Assembly: GCA_013396915.1 (NCBI GenBank) | Contig: VWZL01002213.1 | Location: forward strand, 205,348 to 269,347 | From: Stercorarius parasiticus | Lineage: Eukaryota > Chordata > Aves > Charadriiformes > Stercorariidae | DNA length: 64,000 nucleotides | Direction: 5' to 3' | Shown here: in pieces, positions 22,779-36,263 of the stretch | How the letters are laid out: every line of letters begins with the position of its first letter | Position numbering within the stretch: position 1 is the stretch's first letter | Notes under the pieces: model-generated | The model's input: only the letters and a program-made list of their open reading frames with translations | Databases searched by the model: none | What the model was told of the DNA's origin: nothing | Program-made: the position numbers and the translations under genes

Positions 22779-25700
22779 AATGTCCTCAGCCCTGCTGTTG
22801 AGAACTTCAGTCTTCCCTCTTTCTTCCTATGGGCCTCTCCAGTGCCTATTCCTTTAAAATCCCTTCCCAGTAATTGTCACTGTTATTCTAAGCAATAGTA
22901 GACGGTTTTGATCTGTGGAGCTATGTAAAAACTGTGTTCTCAACCTGTCTCTCTATCTGTTTTTATTCCTCAGAGTTAGAGCTTAATTCTCATGGGCTTG
23001 ATCAGAACAGTTGCTTTTGTGTAGTGGGACTAATTTTAACCAATCATCCAATTGTCAAGGGGTTTCTTTTCTCATTTCAAGGCGGCTTCTTTATAGTATT
23101 CTCTTTGGTTCCCCCCCCACTTTACAGCAGAGGTTGTGCAATAACACTACAGAAGTATAGTTATTGCTGGAAGGCTTTTTAGGCTCTAACATGGCTTCCT
23201 CCCCAGAGGAGGGGGGCATATTTGTCTTAATAGAATCATTGTGGCTCGTTTCAGTGGTGCAGGCTGCTCTTAGGTCCTCCTGCTGCAACTGGGGCTTTGC
23301 TTACGGCTCATGCTTCTGTACTCTTCCATGGCAAGCAGAATCCTTCACTCTACTAATCTGCAAGCTCGAGTAAATCAGGTAGTTTTAACCGCTGACAAAG
23401 GATCTGATACAAACTCACATGAAGTCAATGGGAGCACCTTACATATGTTTGCATGAGCAATAATCCCCCCAAAGTTGGCCAGTTATGTCTGCAATTGGGG
23501 GTTCCTTCTCCTCCCACTCCACTTTCTGTAGCCCTGTTATTACAGTGCATTGCAAAAGCTGTTGTCCAACATCACCTAATCTGCAGGACCAATGTTAAAA
23601 AATGTGCATGCAAAAATCCCTCTCCTCTGACATAAAAAAATCTGAGAGCAGTATTTGTGCTCAGACAGGATAAAATTCTTTATGCTACAGGAAGCGTCCC
23701 CAGAGATGCCCATCTGATTACATCTCCTGTCCTGCTAGGCCTGCCTGCAGATAGGAGTCACCATGCTTACAGAATTACTTGATTCTCAGCAGAGTTAAAA
23801 TACTGGTGTGGTGTAAACATAAAACAAAGCAAAACCATTTTTTTTCAGTTTTGTTTTGTATTTCTTTTGCCTATAAGCAGGATAGACAATGTACGTCTCT
23901 TTCAGCCTCCTACTTTTATGCAAGACCCTGAAATGTAATCACAGTGTTCAGGTAAAAAAAAAAAAATCGGTGTGTTTTACAATTAAAGACAGAAAAAGAA
24001 CTTTCACAACAAAATGACAAACTGATTTTTCCTTCCACTGTTTCTGTAATATCTGTGTCTCCTGGATAGTATGCGGGTTTGCCTCCTCCGGATAAAATGG
24101 CAATAACAACAGCAACATTTGGCGTTCTTTATGTTTATCCGTTACCTTTGGAGCTGCAGGATTGGACCAACCCTTGTTTTCAGGGTTTTCAGCACTTTCT
24201 CAGAGACTGAAGGCATAGTCAGCCCAAAAGCTGGGCTCCGTGGACTGCAGGCTTTCGGGCCCGAAGGAAGCACGGCCAGGGCTGCAAGACCTGGTAGAAA
24301 ACGGGAGAGCTGGCAGCACTGGCTGGCGGTGAGAGGGTGTTCATACCTTCACAAGTCAGCAAGCCCTGCTGCCTTGATGTGGAATTTAGCTTGAAAAAGC
24401 AGTATCAGCACTCATTTCATAATAAAATTGTTTATTTGTTTTAGAGGGGCAGCAGCTAAGGAGCTGGTCAGAGATGGTAGGCAACACGTGCACGCAAAGG
24501 ACAGAATTGATAAACAGGTTGTGGCAGAACACCAAACTGAGCCTGCCTGCCAGGTTTTTTTGGCTTTGCCAGCTCATTTTCCAGTTTTTACAAATATTTC
24601 TTTCTCCCGGGTCGCTGTGTGAAATAGCTGCACAGAGCGGAGGGAGGTGCCCGGCGAGTGGCTGCACGGATGTGCCAGGTCCCCTCTTTCCCACTCTACC
24701 CATGCGCCCGTCCGTGTTCTCAAACCTGCTGCCAGGTGGTATAATCCTGGGTGCTACTTGTAGGAAGGAGCAATTAAAAAAAGAAATACACAGTGAGATG
24801 GAAGTGGTGATGTTTAATTCGGCCATGTGCTTTCGTAGCTGGACCGCTGGAGCTTAGCCTGGGCTCGGTTTCATTCGGAGCCTAGGGAAAGTGGAGGTGA
24901 CCGCGGTGAAAACACCCTTCATTTCCACAATCGACAGCGGGGCTCAGGGCTGCATTGAGCCCGGCTATTGCATGCGACCTTGCGTGCAGCTGTCCTCGCA
25001 ATGCTGCTCAGAGATGTTTTAATGGATGCATTTATCTGGTGTGTTAGAGAGACATTTGTTGGAGCTGTTGAGGTGTGCCGATAAAATCCGCGCTTAGGGA
25101 CTTTTAAAAAAAGTTGTGTTTTGACCCAACAGACCATAACGAGCCTTTGGGTTGTATTTACACAGGTGAATGAGTATTCAGGGACTCCTAAATGCGCATA
25201 TTATGTAGCTACCACGAATGCATGTGAGGGCTCTGGGTAGACCTCGGAGTTACAGCGTGGGGCACACCAAGTAGCACCTCTAGGTAGGTTTGCCACTGCT
25301 GGCAGGGAGGGTATTGCAGGCATGCTCGTGTGTTACAGATATCTGCTGGCCCAGCTCGCTCTTCTGTGGCCATAGGTGAGCACGGCTCCACAGCAGAGCA
25401 CACGCCGGGATGCCATCCCTGGCCCATGGTGCATCTCTGACTCCATCCTTGGCATGGGTGGAGACGGAGGGGGACCTGGTCCTTCATGTGAGAGGATCCA
25501 CACGTGGATGGCGTCACCTCCATGCCTTCCAGGCCTGGCATTGAACGAACCGAAGGCTGAGAGGTATATTAGTCTGAAGGGTTTTTATTTTGTTTTGGTT
25601 TGTTTTTAATTTATGTTCAATTATTATTCATAGTAAGCACTTGGAAGCGAGCTCAAGAGCCATACTTCAGCTGCAGCTCGGCCTTTCTTTGCTGTCTTCT

Positions 25701-26182
25701 CCGGTTCTGCTTTACAGAGCAGACTGGAGGTTAAAGCAGGTCAAATATAACATTTGACTGCACTGGTGGGGTTTTTTTTCTGATTGTCTGTTTTTTCACT
25801 ACTGTTTACTGGATCTGATCAAGTGCAGAGAATAATTATAAAGCTAGAATGAAACGGAAACCATCCAGGAAGCCAAAATGCTTGCAAAAGCTGCTAAACC
25901 CAAATGAATCCCTCTTAAAGGAGTCAAAAGCATGCAAGATAATGCAGGAAACATTAACATAATATTATCTTAACCTTGTAGATAAGATTATCTGATGCGT
26001 GAAAATGGTCAACTTTTGTATTGATTCCACCGTGCCATGCAGCAGTTCTTAGGAAAATGAATGGGTCATTAAACGTTCATTACTTGATAGGCTCTAAAGC
26101 AGAAAAGATGTATTAGCAAATGAATTAACTGCTTTGTTACAGTTTGAATATATCATTAATGTGTATGTTTTTCTCACGCAAG
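22779..26182. other. Non-coding, with a GC-richer segment
   Basis: 23.8-24.0 kb has T- and A-runs. 24.6-25.1 kb carries scattered CpGs (CCCGGGTCGC, GGCGAG, CCGCGG, TCCGCGC), which may be a weak CpG island. Frames here are open on both strands from composition. No domain recognised. Confidence 0.6.
23399..23440. repeat. Half copy of the palindromic repeat family
   Basis: GATCTGATACAAACTCAC followed by ATGAAGTCAATGGGAG contains the TGAAGTCAATGGGAG word that marks the centre of the hairpin family (compare TGAAGTCAAAGGGA at 31703). Only one arm is recognisable here. The call is from pattern similarity. Confidence 0.3.
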
Positions 26183-26283
26183 GAATGAATTGTATGCATC
26201 TGCAGGGCAGCGGTGTCTCTAGGCTGTTGGAGAGCAATATTTGCTTAATACCTGAGGGGCATTTACACTTCTACAAAATTCAG
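26183..26283 (+). other. Candidate internal exon (101 nt)
   Basis: A T-rich run (TGTATGTTTTTCTCACGCAAG) precedes 26183 and could act as a splice acceptor. The segment ends TTCAG at 26283, followed by GTGAGC, a near-consensus donor. One frame is open throughout, encoding G-M-N-C-M-H-L-Q-G and onward to H-F-Y-K-I-Q. The peptide is not recognised and 101 nt is not a multiple of three. Chance splice-like flanks are common in intronic DNA, so this is tentative. Confidence 0.15.
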
Positions 26284-29200
26284 GTGAGCACCGGTCATCC
26301 GTCTGGTAACTGGGAAGAGAGAATTTGGTGAATTATTTATCCATTTATGAAAGCCACCACAGGAGAGTTACGCCTCGTGTGACGAGGATGCCCTGGTTGA
26401 GAGTAGGGGCGATGCGCTGGCCGCAGCAGCCCGTGGGGAGCATCATTGCTCCCCTGGGAGACCCCATGGGGGAGATGCCCATGCTAGCACAGACGCAGCA
26501 TCCAAAATACTTTGCACACCCTGGGCCGCTGGAGGGCTCGGCAGCATGGCTGTGGCCATCGGTGCCCTCAGATGTTGCCCGCTTTCCACAGCCCTCGGCT
26601 GACCCACAGGAGCGCTGCAGGGCAGAGGGTGCTTCCAGCAGCGGAGGGTGTTGGAAGCCTAGCATCACCTAACCTTGCTCAGGGCTGCCCAGTGGAGAAA
26701 ACGCTCGTTACACATTGCTTGAAACAAGGACCTGGTGTGGCGGTAAAGATGCCAAAGGCCTTTCTTGCCCCATTTACAGGATCACTCCCACCTGCGCCAG
26801 CAACAGAAGGGGGGATTTTTTTCCTCTCTTTCTTTTAAAAGCCAATAAGGCTTATAATTGCATTTGAAGCTGCTTTTCAAAGCCATTTGTGTCCACGCTC
26901 GCTATGACTTTAAGCGATATTATAAGCGTATTAACCAATTAAGTGACATATTACCCAGAGGGACAGTCAAGAGCATGATTTCGGCTCGCACAATTGTTAG
27001 AGAAATCCCAGGCTGCAAAGCTGGATAGCAAAACCGTGCCAGGAAACCTCTGCTGATGGTTCTGAACACAGCACAGCTGCGAGCGCGAGCGCGAGCGCGG
27101 CTCAAGCTGTAGCTTGGACGGGGCCTCAGAGACTAATAGCGCTGGTTGGAGCCAGACATTGTGCAGTCAAGAGCTGAGCAAAACTCCGCTTTCTAGCTCA
27201 CTCCTAACCTGCAACACCACCTGCTGTTTCGATGCACGGTGTCTCCTCGACAGCAGGGATTGCTGCGGGTACGCTGAGAGCAGCAAAGCCACTTTGTCCT
27301 CTAACCCCCAGCATCCAAAAGTAGGTTTTATTCAGGAAATGTGAATAAGGCTGTTAGCTGAAAAGTCGGTAGGGTTGAAAAATAAACATGGAAAAATACG
27401 TATAAAATCTTTTCTCCATTCCCTTCTTCTTCTCTCCCCCAGTTCAGACTTGTGAAGGGCTAAACCAAAACCTAAGGGATCCTGCCGGCTACCTACAGGG
27501 AGGCTTTAACCATATTATCCTTCATCTCCGGGATAAGGTGAGGTGGCAGCTGCCCTTTTTATGCCCTTTTCCTGTGGAAGTTCTTGTATCCTCCTAAATC
27601 ACCCAGCCCCTGACTTTTCCGTCCCTCAGTTCCCACTGCTCCTTCAGTAGATGTTGCCCTGCTGCAGGCCCTCAGCTTGTCGGGAGCAGGTAGATGGTGA
27701 GCTGAGGGAGCTTTGGCTCAGTCCCTTACTTTGCTTGGCGGTACACAGTTAAACAAACAGGAGTAGGGGCAGACTGAGGTGGCATTTTCATCTCCCTCTG
27801 CTCCAGCAGTCAGGGACCGTCCCTTTGTGGGCCAGTAGAAAGCCAGCAGAGAGCTCTATCTCAGATGAGCATCCCCATGACTTAATGCCTTCACCGTTCT
27901 GCTCCTGGGGTGATACCATTTATGGACTTTTCTCAGGACAGGGTCTAACGTCTCAGCCAAGTGCTAAATAAGTAACAGAAAGATGATTTCATTCTTCTGT
28001 TTAATTTAGGTTTCACAATCTGCAAGAATAGCACCCTGAGCCTTCTCCCCCCACTTCCCAAGCTGATTTTTATTGCTCTCCCATCACTTCTTTTTCTCTG
28101 GGAAGCTGGGCTATGATCCTACAGGAATAAAAGAGCTCTGCACCCATGCAAAGCCCATTTTCTTGGCACTATCAGGAGCTAAGCTGTTTGTCCACATTCA
28201 GCATTAGATTTACATGGGACAAGAGGAGCTGTGTTCCACAAAACAATGTTTTCACCAGAAGTCTGAGGAGTTTCCAACTTTGGGCTTTATTTGTATTTTA
28301 AATTTAGCATTTGCAGATGTTTTATAGGCATCCAACTATTTCAACAAAATGATCACTTGACAATATTATATTGCTGAGCCTTGAACTCTGGCCAGATTGC
28401 TTTGTTTACATAAGACCACCTGCAGCCATGGTATATTTTGTGACCTTCTACGGAGAAACAAAATTGTGAGTAGGGGAGCATTACTCATGTCTTTTTCGGT
28501 TCATGAATGAAGCCCACTACAACGTGTACAGCGGGGTATGGGAAGGAGATGAATTAATCATGACAGGCTACAGAGAACGAAGTGCTTGCCATTCATTTAA
28601 CAGTCAATCAAGTATCTGAGAAACTATAGGCCCCTTTGTGGTACAGGAGCACACAGCTCCACCCCGGTCCTACCAGCAGTGACTCAGTGGTGGGAGGCAT
28701 AATGTCATGGGTTATTCCTGTTCATTTGGCCTATTGCAAATTTCTATGAAATGCCAATGAAGAAGGGAAAAAAAAAAAAAGTTCCAGTCCTGGGATGAGC
28801 AATGGTGAGGCGTGCCTTATCAAATGCTACCTGTAATGTGAATGTGCAAGTACATCTGCCCACCTCGTGTTCCTTTACCTTTGTGCAGAAATTAAACACT
28901 GTCAAGCAGGCAGGGCACTGCAGAATGAAAAGGGTAAGGCAGGAACATTTATTAGAGTTTTGAAGAAAACATCCTCTCTTCCTCCTGCAGAGGTACCAAC
29001 CAAACTGCCTTGAAGTTGTAGTACAAGGTGAAATGTTAAACACCGGTGTTTCTTAGTCAACAATGTATGACCTTGTTTCTAAGCAGATGAACTATGGGTA
29101 GAGTTCAAGTGCCTCTCTCGAAGAGGTGATTGCACTCAGAACCAGCCAAAAAATGTTAAAACACATATAACTTGATTCTGCAAATCCTATTGCCATCTGG

Positions 29201-31683
29201 CCAGTTCAACCAGTTTGCTTCTATTAAAATTCATGAAGAGCAAGGGAAGAAGCTCTTGATTACAGTTCGTTCACAATGAGAAATTATTCAGCAGTTCCAG
29301 TCTTGTATTTTAATGGTTCCGGTAAAATAGATTATTCCCAACCTAAATTATTCTCAAATTTTGTTTTTCCTTACCAGCTCATAATCACTGAGAAAAACTA
29401 TAGCCCACCCTGGTTAGCACATTTTTGTGTGAGGCAATGCTGAAGCCATTTATCAGAATTTCCACTCATCTTTAGAGGGATGCTTGATAGGCCCGTAAAC
29501 TCAAACCACAGGAGTTTGTTTATTTTTTGTGAAAACACAATATGTCATCCTTACTGCGTGTCTGATCTTCACTGCTTTAGCACAGTATTGGCCCTCATCC
29601 TGCAGCCCTTATGTATATAAGTAGCTATACAAAAGGCATCCAAACCACTGGGACCCACAGGACTGCTCCTGAAGAGTTGTTTGCTGTGAAAAGCGGTGAC
29701 AACAGCTCTTGCTCTTGCTTTTACCTCTGCAGAGGACTTGCTGGTACCAATGGGCAACCACAAGGTTTGAGTCCAGCTGGGAGAATGTTTCCCCTACTGT
29801 TTCCTTCCGGCCATCTACGTCCACGCAGTGGTGTGAAACCCAGGAGCCCTGTGATCCTTCCAGCCCCATTTTGTGTGTCAAGGAGTTTAGATGAAGGCTT
29901 AGAAAGCATATGTGGAGTTGAAATGTTTCTCTAGGCCTTGAGGGCATTTTAATTCTGAACCCAGTCTGCAGGAATGCCTTGAGTACCACACAGAGAGTCC
30001 GGACTGAGTTAATTGGGTGAACCCATTCAAGTGGCTGGACATCACTTGGCAGACACAACGTGTGCCAGTGCCACCCTGTCTTTATCAGGAAAATCATTGG
30101 TCCCCAGCCCACTGGCTTCTTTCCCCTGAAATGATTGTTTCTTTGATTTATGATGTCAATTTACTCTTTACTTGCTCTTTTTACAAATATCTTTCTTACA
30201 CCCCCTTAATTTCCTTTGCCATCTTAGCCTGGAAACGGGCCTTGATTGTTTCAGCTCACACAATCTGAGCAGAGATGAGCTGCAGCCAAATCTCCTGTCT
30301 TGGGCTAATTAATGACACAGTAGCACAGTTTCCCCGAACAAAAGTCTGTCGCATTCCCCGAGTTCACATGTTAGCCTTTGTACAATTCGAGAAGTGACAA
30401 AGTGCTACCCCAAACCTGTCTCTCCATCGCTTGCATTTCCCATTTAATCTGTTTCTCCTTCCTCTCTAAACTCTTTTCTCTGTCTTTCAGCAAGTGTGAA
30501 ACAATTTCCTCTTTTCACAGGGGCCTAGTGGCAAGCAGATTAATGAACCCTTAACACAACACAGAACGCCGCTGCCAAAAAATGTATGAAATGCATTCAG
30601 CAGTCCCCACAGTGCACTGTGTGAGGGACAATTACAGAAAACAAAAGCCACGGAGCAGTTCACTTAGGTTTCCAGCAGTCTGAAAGGTTTGGATCAGACC
30701 TAGGGAACTACAAAAATGACCCTGACTTTTCTTTTAATTTTTATTGGTCAGCACCAGGTATCTTTTGTGACTTTAAATGTAGCAGAAGACAGACCCAGTG
30801 ATAGGAACCTGCAGGCTCCTTCATTCCTGGTGTAACTGCTCTCCAGTTGACGATTTGACATCGGGGACAAATTTGACTTGCACTAGCCCCTGACATTAAT
30901 GTGCTTCTGCTTGAGCTCGCTGTATTGTTCTGAACAGGAACTTAACGTTTTATGTGTCAGAGGGATTTTAGGGGGGAGATCCTTTGGTTTCTCACTGGCC
31001 TTTGCAGCTCCATGCTAACCCTGCCCAATAGCTCTATATACAATATTTGAAAAATAGCTTGCTTTCTGTCTTCTCTTCCTTCTATTTTTTTTTCCCCTCT
31101 CTTTCTTTTTTTCCCCCCTTCTTTAATGAGCCTTTGTTGGTCCAGCTTGCTCTCTCGGTCTCTTAACACACTTGTGTGTGGAACACTAACTCCTTGAAAT
31201 GCGAAACAGATGGATGAAGTGTGGGACTCAGAGATATTTGTTTTGGAACAGCGCTGCACATCAGTGTCTGTGGAAGAATTTCCAGCAGCTGGGTAAGCCC
31301 GCTGAGAGTTCCCCGGTTTCAGTACAAAAGAGAGTCCCCCAAAGAACTTTTGGCGGTCCCTAGATCTCCCCCAGGGAGTTTTTGCAGCTCATGAAATGCA
31401 GACTTTGCATTCCCATGTTGACATATGGTACTTCCAAGTTCAAGTGCTAAAGGTGAAGTTATTTTATTTTGGGGCGCTTCAGGCATTTTGTTTGCTTATT
31501 TGCAAAATGCTCAAGAAGCGACGTGATTTAAAAAGCCGTATTAACAACATTTTGGATTTCGACAGCAGCTTCCACCCTAAGAAATAAAACTATGCTTTGT
31601 AGCCACTAATGACTACAGCCTCCCAACGCTCTTGTGAAAAAAGCAGCATGGTTAATTGCATTTTGTAGGTGGGAACACAGAAG
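26284..31683. other. Non-coding, mostly unique
   Basis: 26.38-26.70 kb is GC-richer and open in several frames on both strands, without recognisable protein motifs. Contains the GCGAGC repeat at 27.08 kb and an A-run at 28771-28783. A reading frame at 31396-31587 ends with a lysine-rich stretch, TAA and an AATAAA, but is not recognised. No gene called. Confidence 0.6.
27079..27101. repeat. (GCGAGC)n short tandem repeat
   Basis: About 3.5 copies of GCGAGC ending in GCGG. Four to six CpGs in 23 bp make it a notable CpG cluster in otherwise CpG-poor DNA. Its Arg/Ala-coding appearance on the minus strand is a by-product of the repeat. Confidence 0.85.
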
Positions 31684-31752
31684 GTGAAATCCAGGTCCCA
31701 GCTGAAGTCAAAGGGAATATTCCCTTGATTTCAGTAGGGCCAGGATTCCACT
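31684..31752. repeat. Imperfect palindromic repeat, hairpin (copy A)
   Basis: The left arm GTGAAATCCAGGTCCC...CTGAAGTCAAAGGGAA pairs with the right arm. The right arm's reverse complement is GTGGAATCCTGGCCCT...CTGAAATCAAGGGAA, giving about 27 matches over 34 positions. The centre AAGGGAATATTCCCTT (31711-31726) is a perfect 16-bp palindrome. A single strand could fold almost entirely into one hairpin. Words such as CCAGGATTCCAC and TGAAGTCA are familiar from a hairpin repeat common in turtle and bird DNA, probably a non-autonomous DNA transposon remnant. Confidence 0.7.
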
Positions 31753-34700
31753 GGCTGTGGCTAGGAGGCTGAGTCTGCAAATCCTTACTCAGAGTCTGGC
31801 CATTACACAGACAAGCAGCCCATTGTAGCCGTGCGCTCGCATAAACAAGACTTAGTGGGAACGGGTTGCCAGACCTGCGTTTTTATTTTCAAAAGTGGTC
31901 ACTGATTTGGGATGCCTGGCTTGAGACACCTGAAAAGGCTTTTTCACTGTCAGGGAACGTTTGTGCCTGAAATCCATCAGAACTAGACATAAGGCAATAC
32001 CTCCAAGAAGTCAATGTCAGTTTAGCAATCACAGTCATAAAAATTTGGCTTTTTTTATGTCACTGTGAAAGGCCAAGAATAGTAGATTCAGGATTTGCAA
32101 TGCCTTGTCCTTGGGACTGTATCTAAATTCTTTACATTTATCATTTAATTTGGGGATATTGGGAGCATGTGTCAGGATTGCTATCCTTATCTACCATGTT
32201 TCGGAGTGTTCCCCCACAAAGGTTGGAGACGGATCCCGAAGCTGGAATATGCCCACAGAAACAAGTCACCATGAAGCAACGCAAGCAGAGATGACTTGAG
32301 GTTTCTCAACTCTGCAATCAAAAATGTACCATGCAGCAACAATCCTCAGGCACTGTTGGCCCCTCATGGTTCCAGAGGGACAATGGGAAGTGGCAACAGA
32401 GACCTGGGGGTGCAGAGCTGGGCTGAGGTGGGGGCTGTGGGAGCACATGAGTAGGGAAAGGGGTTTTAAAGGTTCATAGCACTGCAGAGGGAGCAGGAGA
32501 GTGGCTGCGGGAGGTGGATTTTCTTTCCTTCCACATCAGAGCTGCCCCACCACCCCTTCACTACAGCACCTCTGTGGTTTCATTCCTCAATGAGGTCTAC
32601 CTTTTGGTGGCTGCTGTACTGCATGGGAAACGCGATGTCTGGCCCTCAGAGCACAGCAGAAACACCCTAAAAGCTTCAGAGATACCCGGTGGCCCCAGTG
32701 CAGAAGCCCAAGAGCACACCTATACAGCACGGTCAGATATGTCCATATGGACCTTGGGCTGGGTGAATCCCTGACAAGATGTGCAACAGCACTGCTGTGC
32801 CTTTGGGGCTGGTGCTGGTGAGCCACTTGGCCAGGCAGAGAAGCTCTGTGGTGCACCAAGCTTGTCTGGACACCGCGGGGGACATGCACTGAACATGGCC
32901 CCAGGTTTAGCTATTCAGAGCATTGCTGCATTGCAGCGGTTTGCAGAACCAGGGGTGCAGGCAAGGCTTTATGACCTGGGGATCTCAGAACTGGTCTTGC
33001 TTCCCTCATCGTCTTCATGCCCAGCAGCTACCTATTTCTAAAGCAAGTTGTGATATATGGTGCAAACTTACGGCACACCACCTAGTCTGCGGTAACTTGT
33101 GCTTGCGCTTGGCCCCGTGAGGTAGCTTTGGTAAGCCCTTGCATTAAATAAGAAGTAGCTCAACTGTCAAAGAGCGAGGGCTGGACTCCCTTGCATCCGT
33201 CGTGGCTTGCAAGCTCACACAGTTTTTGTGGAGCAGCTGACGCGCTGCAAATTTGCACCTTAGCATTTCTTGTGTCAAGCTGTTCACATGGCTAGAGCCA
33301 TGGAGAAAGGACATGAGCTAAAGCTGGGCTATTGAAATTCAGTAGGGCAGCAGCTCGCTCACGCGCACACACACACACAGGGTTTCTTTCTGTGGATTCT
33401 GCTTTCCAGGAGATTAAGGTCAGCTGAACCAAAGCTGACAGAGAAACTCTGCCAAAACTGGCAAATTTTACCTGCTTTAGGGTTGAAGACAGACAAAAGT
33501 CAGTTATTGGCTCTGGTTTCTGGATCTCCATGAATAACTGTACTTGTTTCCCTAGCACCTTTACTATGCAGATATCAGAGGGCCTCATGAAGTATTACAA
33601 GCACATTTTACATGTGAATTCAACAGATTTAACACTTTTGCCTGTAACTCAGACCGCAGTCTGGTCTAGCGTTATTGTAATGTTCTTAAGGCCACACAGA
33701 GAGCGAGAACTGATGTCAGGGGGAGATCTTGTGTCCCCTGACCCCGTCTGTGCTGTCCTGGCACTCTCCACTGGTTCCAACCTGGAGCTGAACCTGGTTG
33801 AAATTTCAAGTTTATCTTTCCTGGTCTGACTTTGCTACGAAAGTATTGCACGGGCAGTGAGGCTGGATTGATAGGGGCCATTTACGAATGAACTGTCTAG
33901 AGACTGATTAGAAAGTATCAATGGCAAAGGAATGAACAAGGAGCTGATGCAAGCAGCGTGCTGACAAGCAGTGACAGTAATGGACATGGTGGGAAAGGGG
34001 TCTTCCATACCAAGGTGCTTAAACTAACCTCTCCCGAGGGAGTGTTTATTTTACATTGGAGCCCATCATTGGAAAAACAAGGACCCCAAAAGCAGAGCTC
34101 GCTGACTGGGACATTGGTATTTCCCTGTCTACCTCTTGAATCCATCACTGTTTCATTTCTCCAACAAAAACGGATGGGGACTTGGCTCATCATGTGCTGT
34201 GCTGGGCTTACCTCTAGGGCACAAGGTCTGCACTGTGGCTCCTTGGATGGAGGGAAGCTGAATGTGGGCTAACCAGGGTGCTGCCATCATGCCAACATTG
34301 GGCAGCAGCTCCTCTAGCCATTAAATTAAAATAAAGAAGGTGAGCTCAGTAGATCTCCTCTCAGAGATACTGGGTGCCCCAAACCCTGAGAGGCTCTAAA
34401 GATTTTGTGGTTTGGGAGGGTGGTATGGTCTGGGCTGGCCGTAGGTTCTTCACTGCCCCATGGCAGGAAGCCCTGCCCCACTGTCATGAGATTTCCAGCT
34501 CCCTGGGGTGGGCAGAGGTAGGAAGGGACCATTTTCTGAATGTGTCTACATCCCCATTGCCATCCGTACGGGGAGTCAGAGCTCTGAAGGAAGCTGTGAT
34601 GAATCACCCAGCTTGAGCCTCCTTTTCTTTTGGCTCTTCAATAGCTAAGCTAGCTTCCTAAAGGAGGCATGCCTGCTCTCACGCAGCGCTCCAGCAGCAG

Positions 34701-36238
34701 AGTCCTGAGAGGCGAAGCGTGTGTGCCCAGCGCATTGTCTTTCATGGCTGTCTCATGGAATCAGGTCAGTTATATTTTCATAGCCTAGTTTAGACTCGTG
34801 GAGGTGAGCCACATTGAATAGATGCAGTTCATCTTTTTGCCAGCTTCAAACTGGGCTGTTATTTATGATGTTAGTCTGTTAACATGGACTTATTTGTAAG
34901 GCCAAAGAATGTGAATCTTTTAACAGGAGATGGAAAAGGTCCTTGGATTGGAATCAGTTTGGATTTGTTGCTTCTTTCTTTCCCTCTCTCTTTTAATAAG
35001 AAAAGATAAGAAAAGTTATCCACTTATTACTTACATGCTGAGCCAGGACTGAGACGCTGAAGAGCTCAGAGAATGACACCGAGTGCTTTCGTGAAGCCTC
35101 TTTGTGGACGATGAATGCAAAGCACTGCACAGAGCCAGCCCAGCACTCCCATTTTGTTCTTTCTTGAATGTTGTTGGTTTCCATGCGTTTATGGAAAGAG
35201 TGGACTCGGTGTTTTCACATTGCATTCTTCTCTGATGTCTCTCAAATGTTGGGTCTGAGTTAGGGAAGCAGGCATGGGCAGGACCATCAACTTCTCTCCC
35301 TACTGCAACATTATCCACCAGGCAAAGGGAATACCCGAAGTCTTTAAACCCTCCAAATGGTGGATTGCATGAACTGCCGGTGCAATGGTCATAACCACAT
35401 AACTTATCAGAGCCTTAATAGCCAGGGCTACCTTAATAACAATGCTTTTATTCAAGGATCTTCAACTATTTAAAAAAAAAGAGTGAATTAACGTCTGGGC
35501 ACAACATAGTTGATATCGCTCCTTATTCTAGTTGTATGTATTTCATCACAGATGTGCAGCTTTTTCCAGGTTGCCCTGGTTCTGTTTGAGTGCTTAGCAG
35601 AAAATAATTGGAGGCCAGAGCACTGTCTCCTTAGATTCATCTTGAATGTTAATGCAGGAAGAGTTTTGTTGTTGACTCATTCAAAGTTGTTCTTCCACCC
35701 AAGGTTATCACAGATGCAAGTCCTCTCGTGATTTCATTATGCGGATTCCTAGCATCAGGCCAACGCTAAACTCTGAGGCAGAGCTTTTCTGAAAGAACAG
35801 CTTCCTATCCAACAAGTGTGGCTTCATCACTATGAAATGTTTTGCAGGGATGTGTCAACTCTTATGATGTTTTCAAAGATAACAAGTTGAAACGAATAAT
35901 TGTGACACTATAATTTTATTTTAGTGATGTTGAAACATTTTGTTACAGTAAGACAAAATCTTTCTTACCTTCAAAGATAAAAAGGTTTGCTATGTCACTG
36001 GCATTTCAATTAATTTTACTAGGACTCTTAGGTCATATTAACAACTGTTAATGCTATGCTGATTGTTCTACATGTAATACTTAACAGACCTATGCTTGGT
36101 ATCATTCAGATAAAATATCTTAATGGTGCTCATTAATTTTTTAAAAATAATATCTGTTCTGTGAGAAATATCTGCTTTGGTTCCAGAAGAGAAAATAATC
36201 ACAACACCAGGATTTCCCAAAGGATGGGAATTCTGGTC
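31753..36238. other. Non-coding, mostly unique
   Basis: Follows hairpin copy A; GCAAATCCTTACTCAGAGTC at about 31779 may be another scrap of the same repeat family. Holds the CA microsatellite at 33.36 kb. 35.85-36.06 kb is very AT-rich. No gene or RNA recognised. Confidence 0.6.
33361..33379. repeat. (CA)n microsatellite
   Basis: A short CA run preceded by ACGCG. It is too short to be highly variable. Confidence 0.85.
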
Positions 36239-36263
36239 CATCACTATCATCACTATCATCACA
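36239..36263. repeat. 9-bp tandem repeat (ATCACTATC)n
   Basis: Nearly three copies of ATCACTATC (CATCACTATCATCACTATCA, then TCACAT). It behaves as a small minisatellite. No protein-coding role is evident. Confidence 0.85.

Noticed and set aside
31396..31587. Frame ending in Lys-Lys, TAA and AATAAA, considered as a terminal exon
   Set aside because: No acceptor site of quality upstream and no recognised protein; AATAAA is common in AT-rich DNA.
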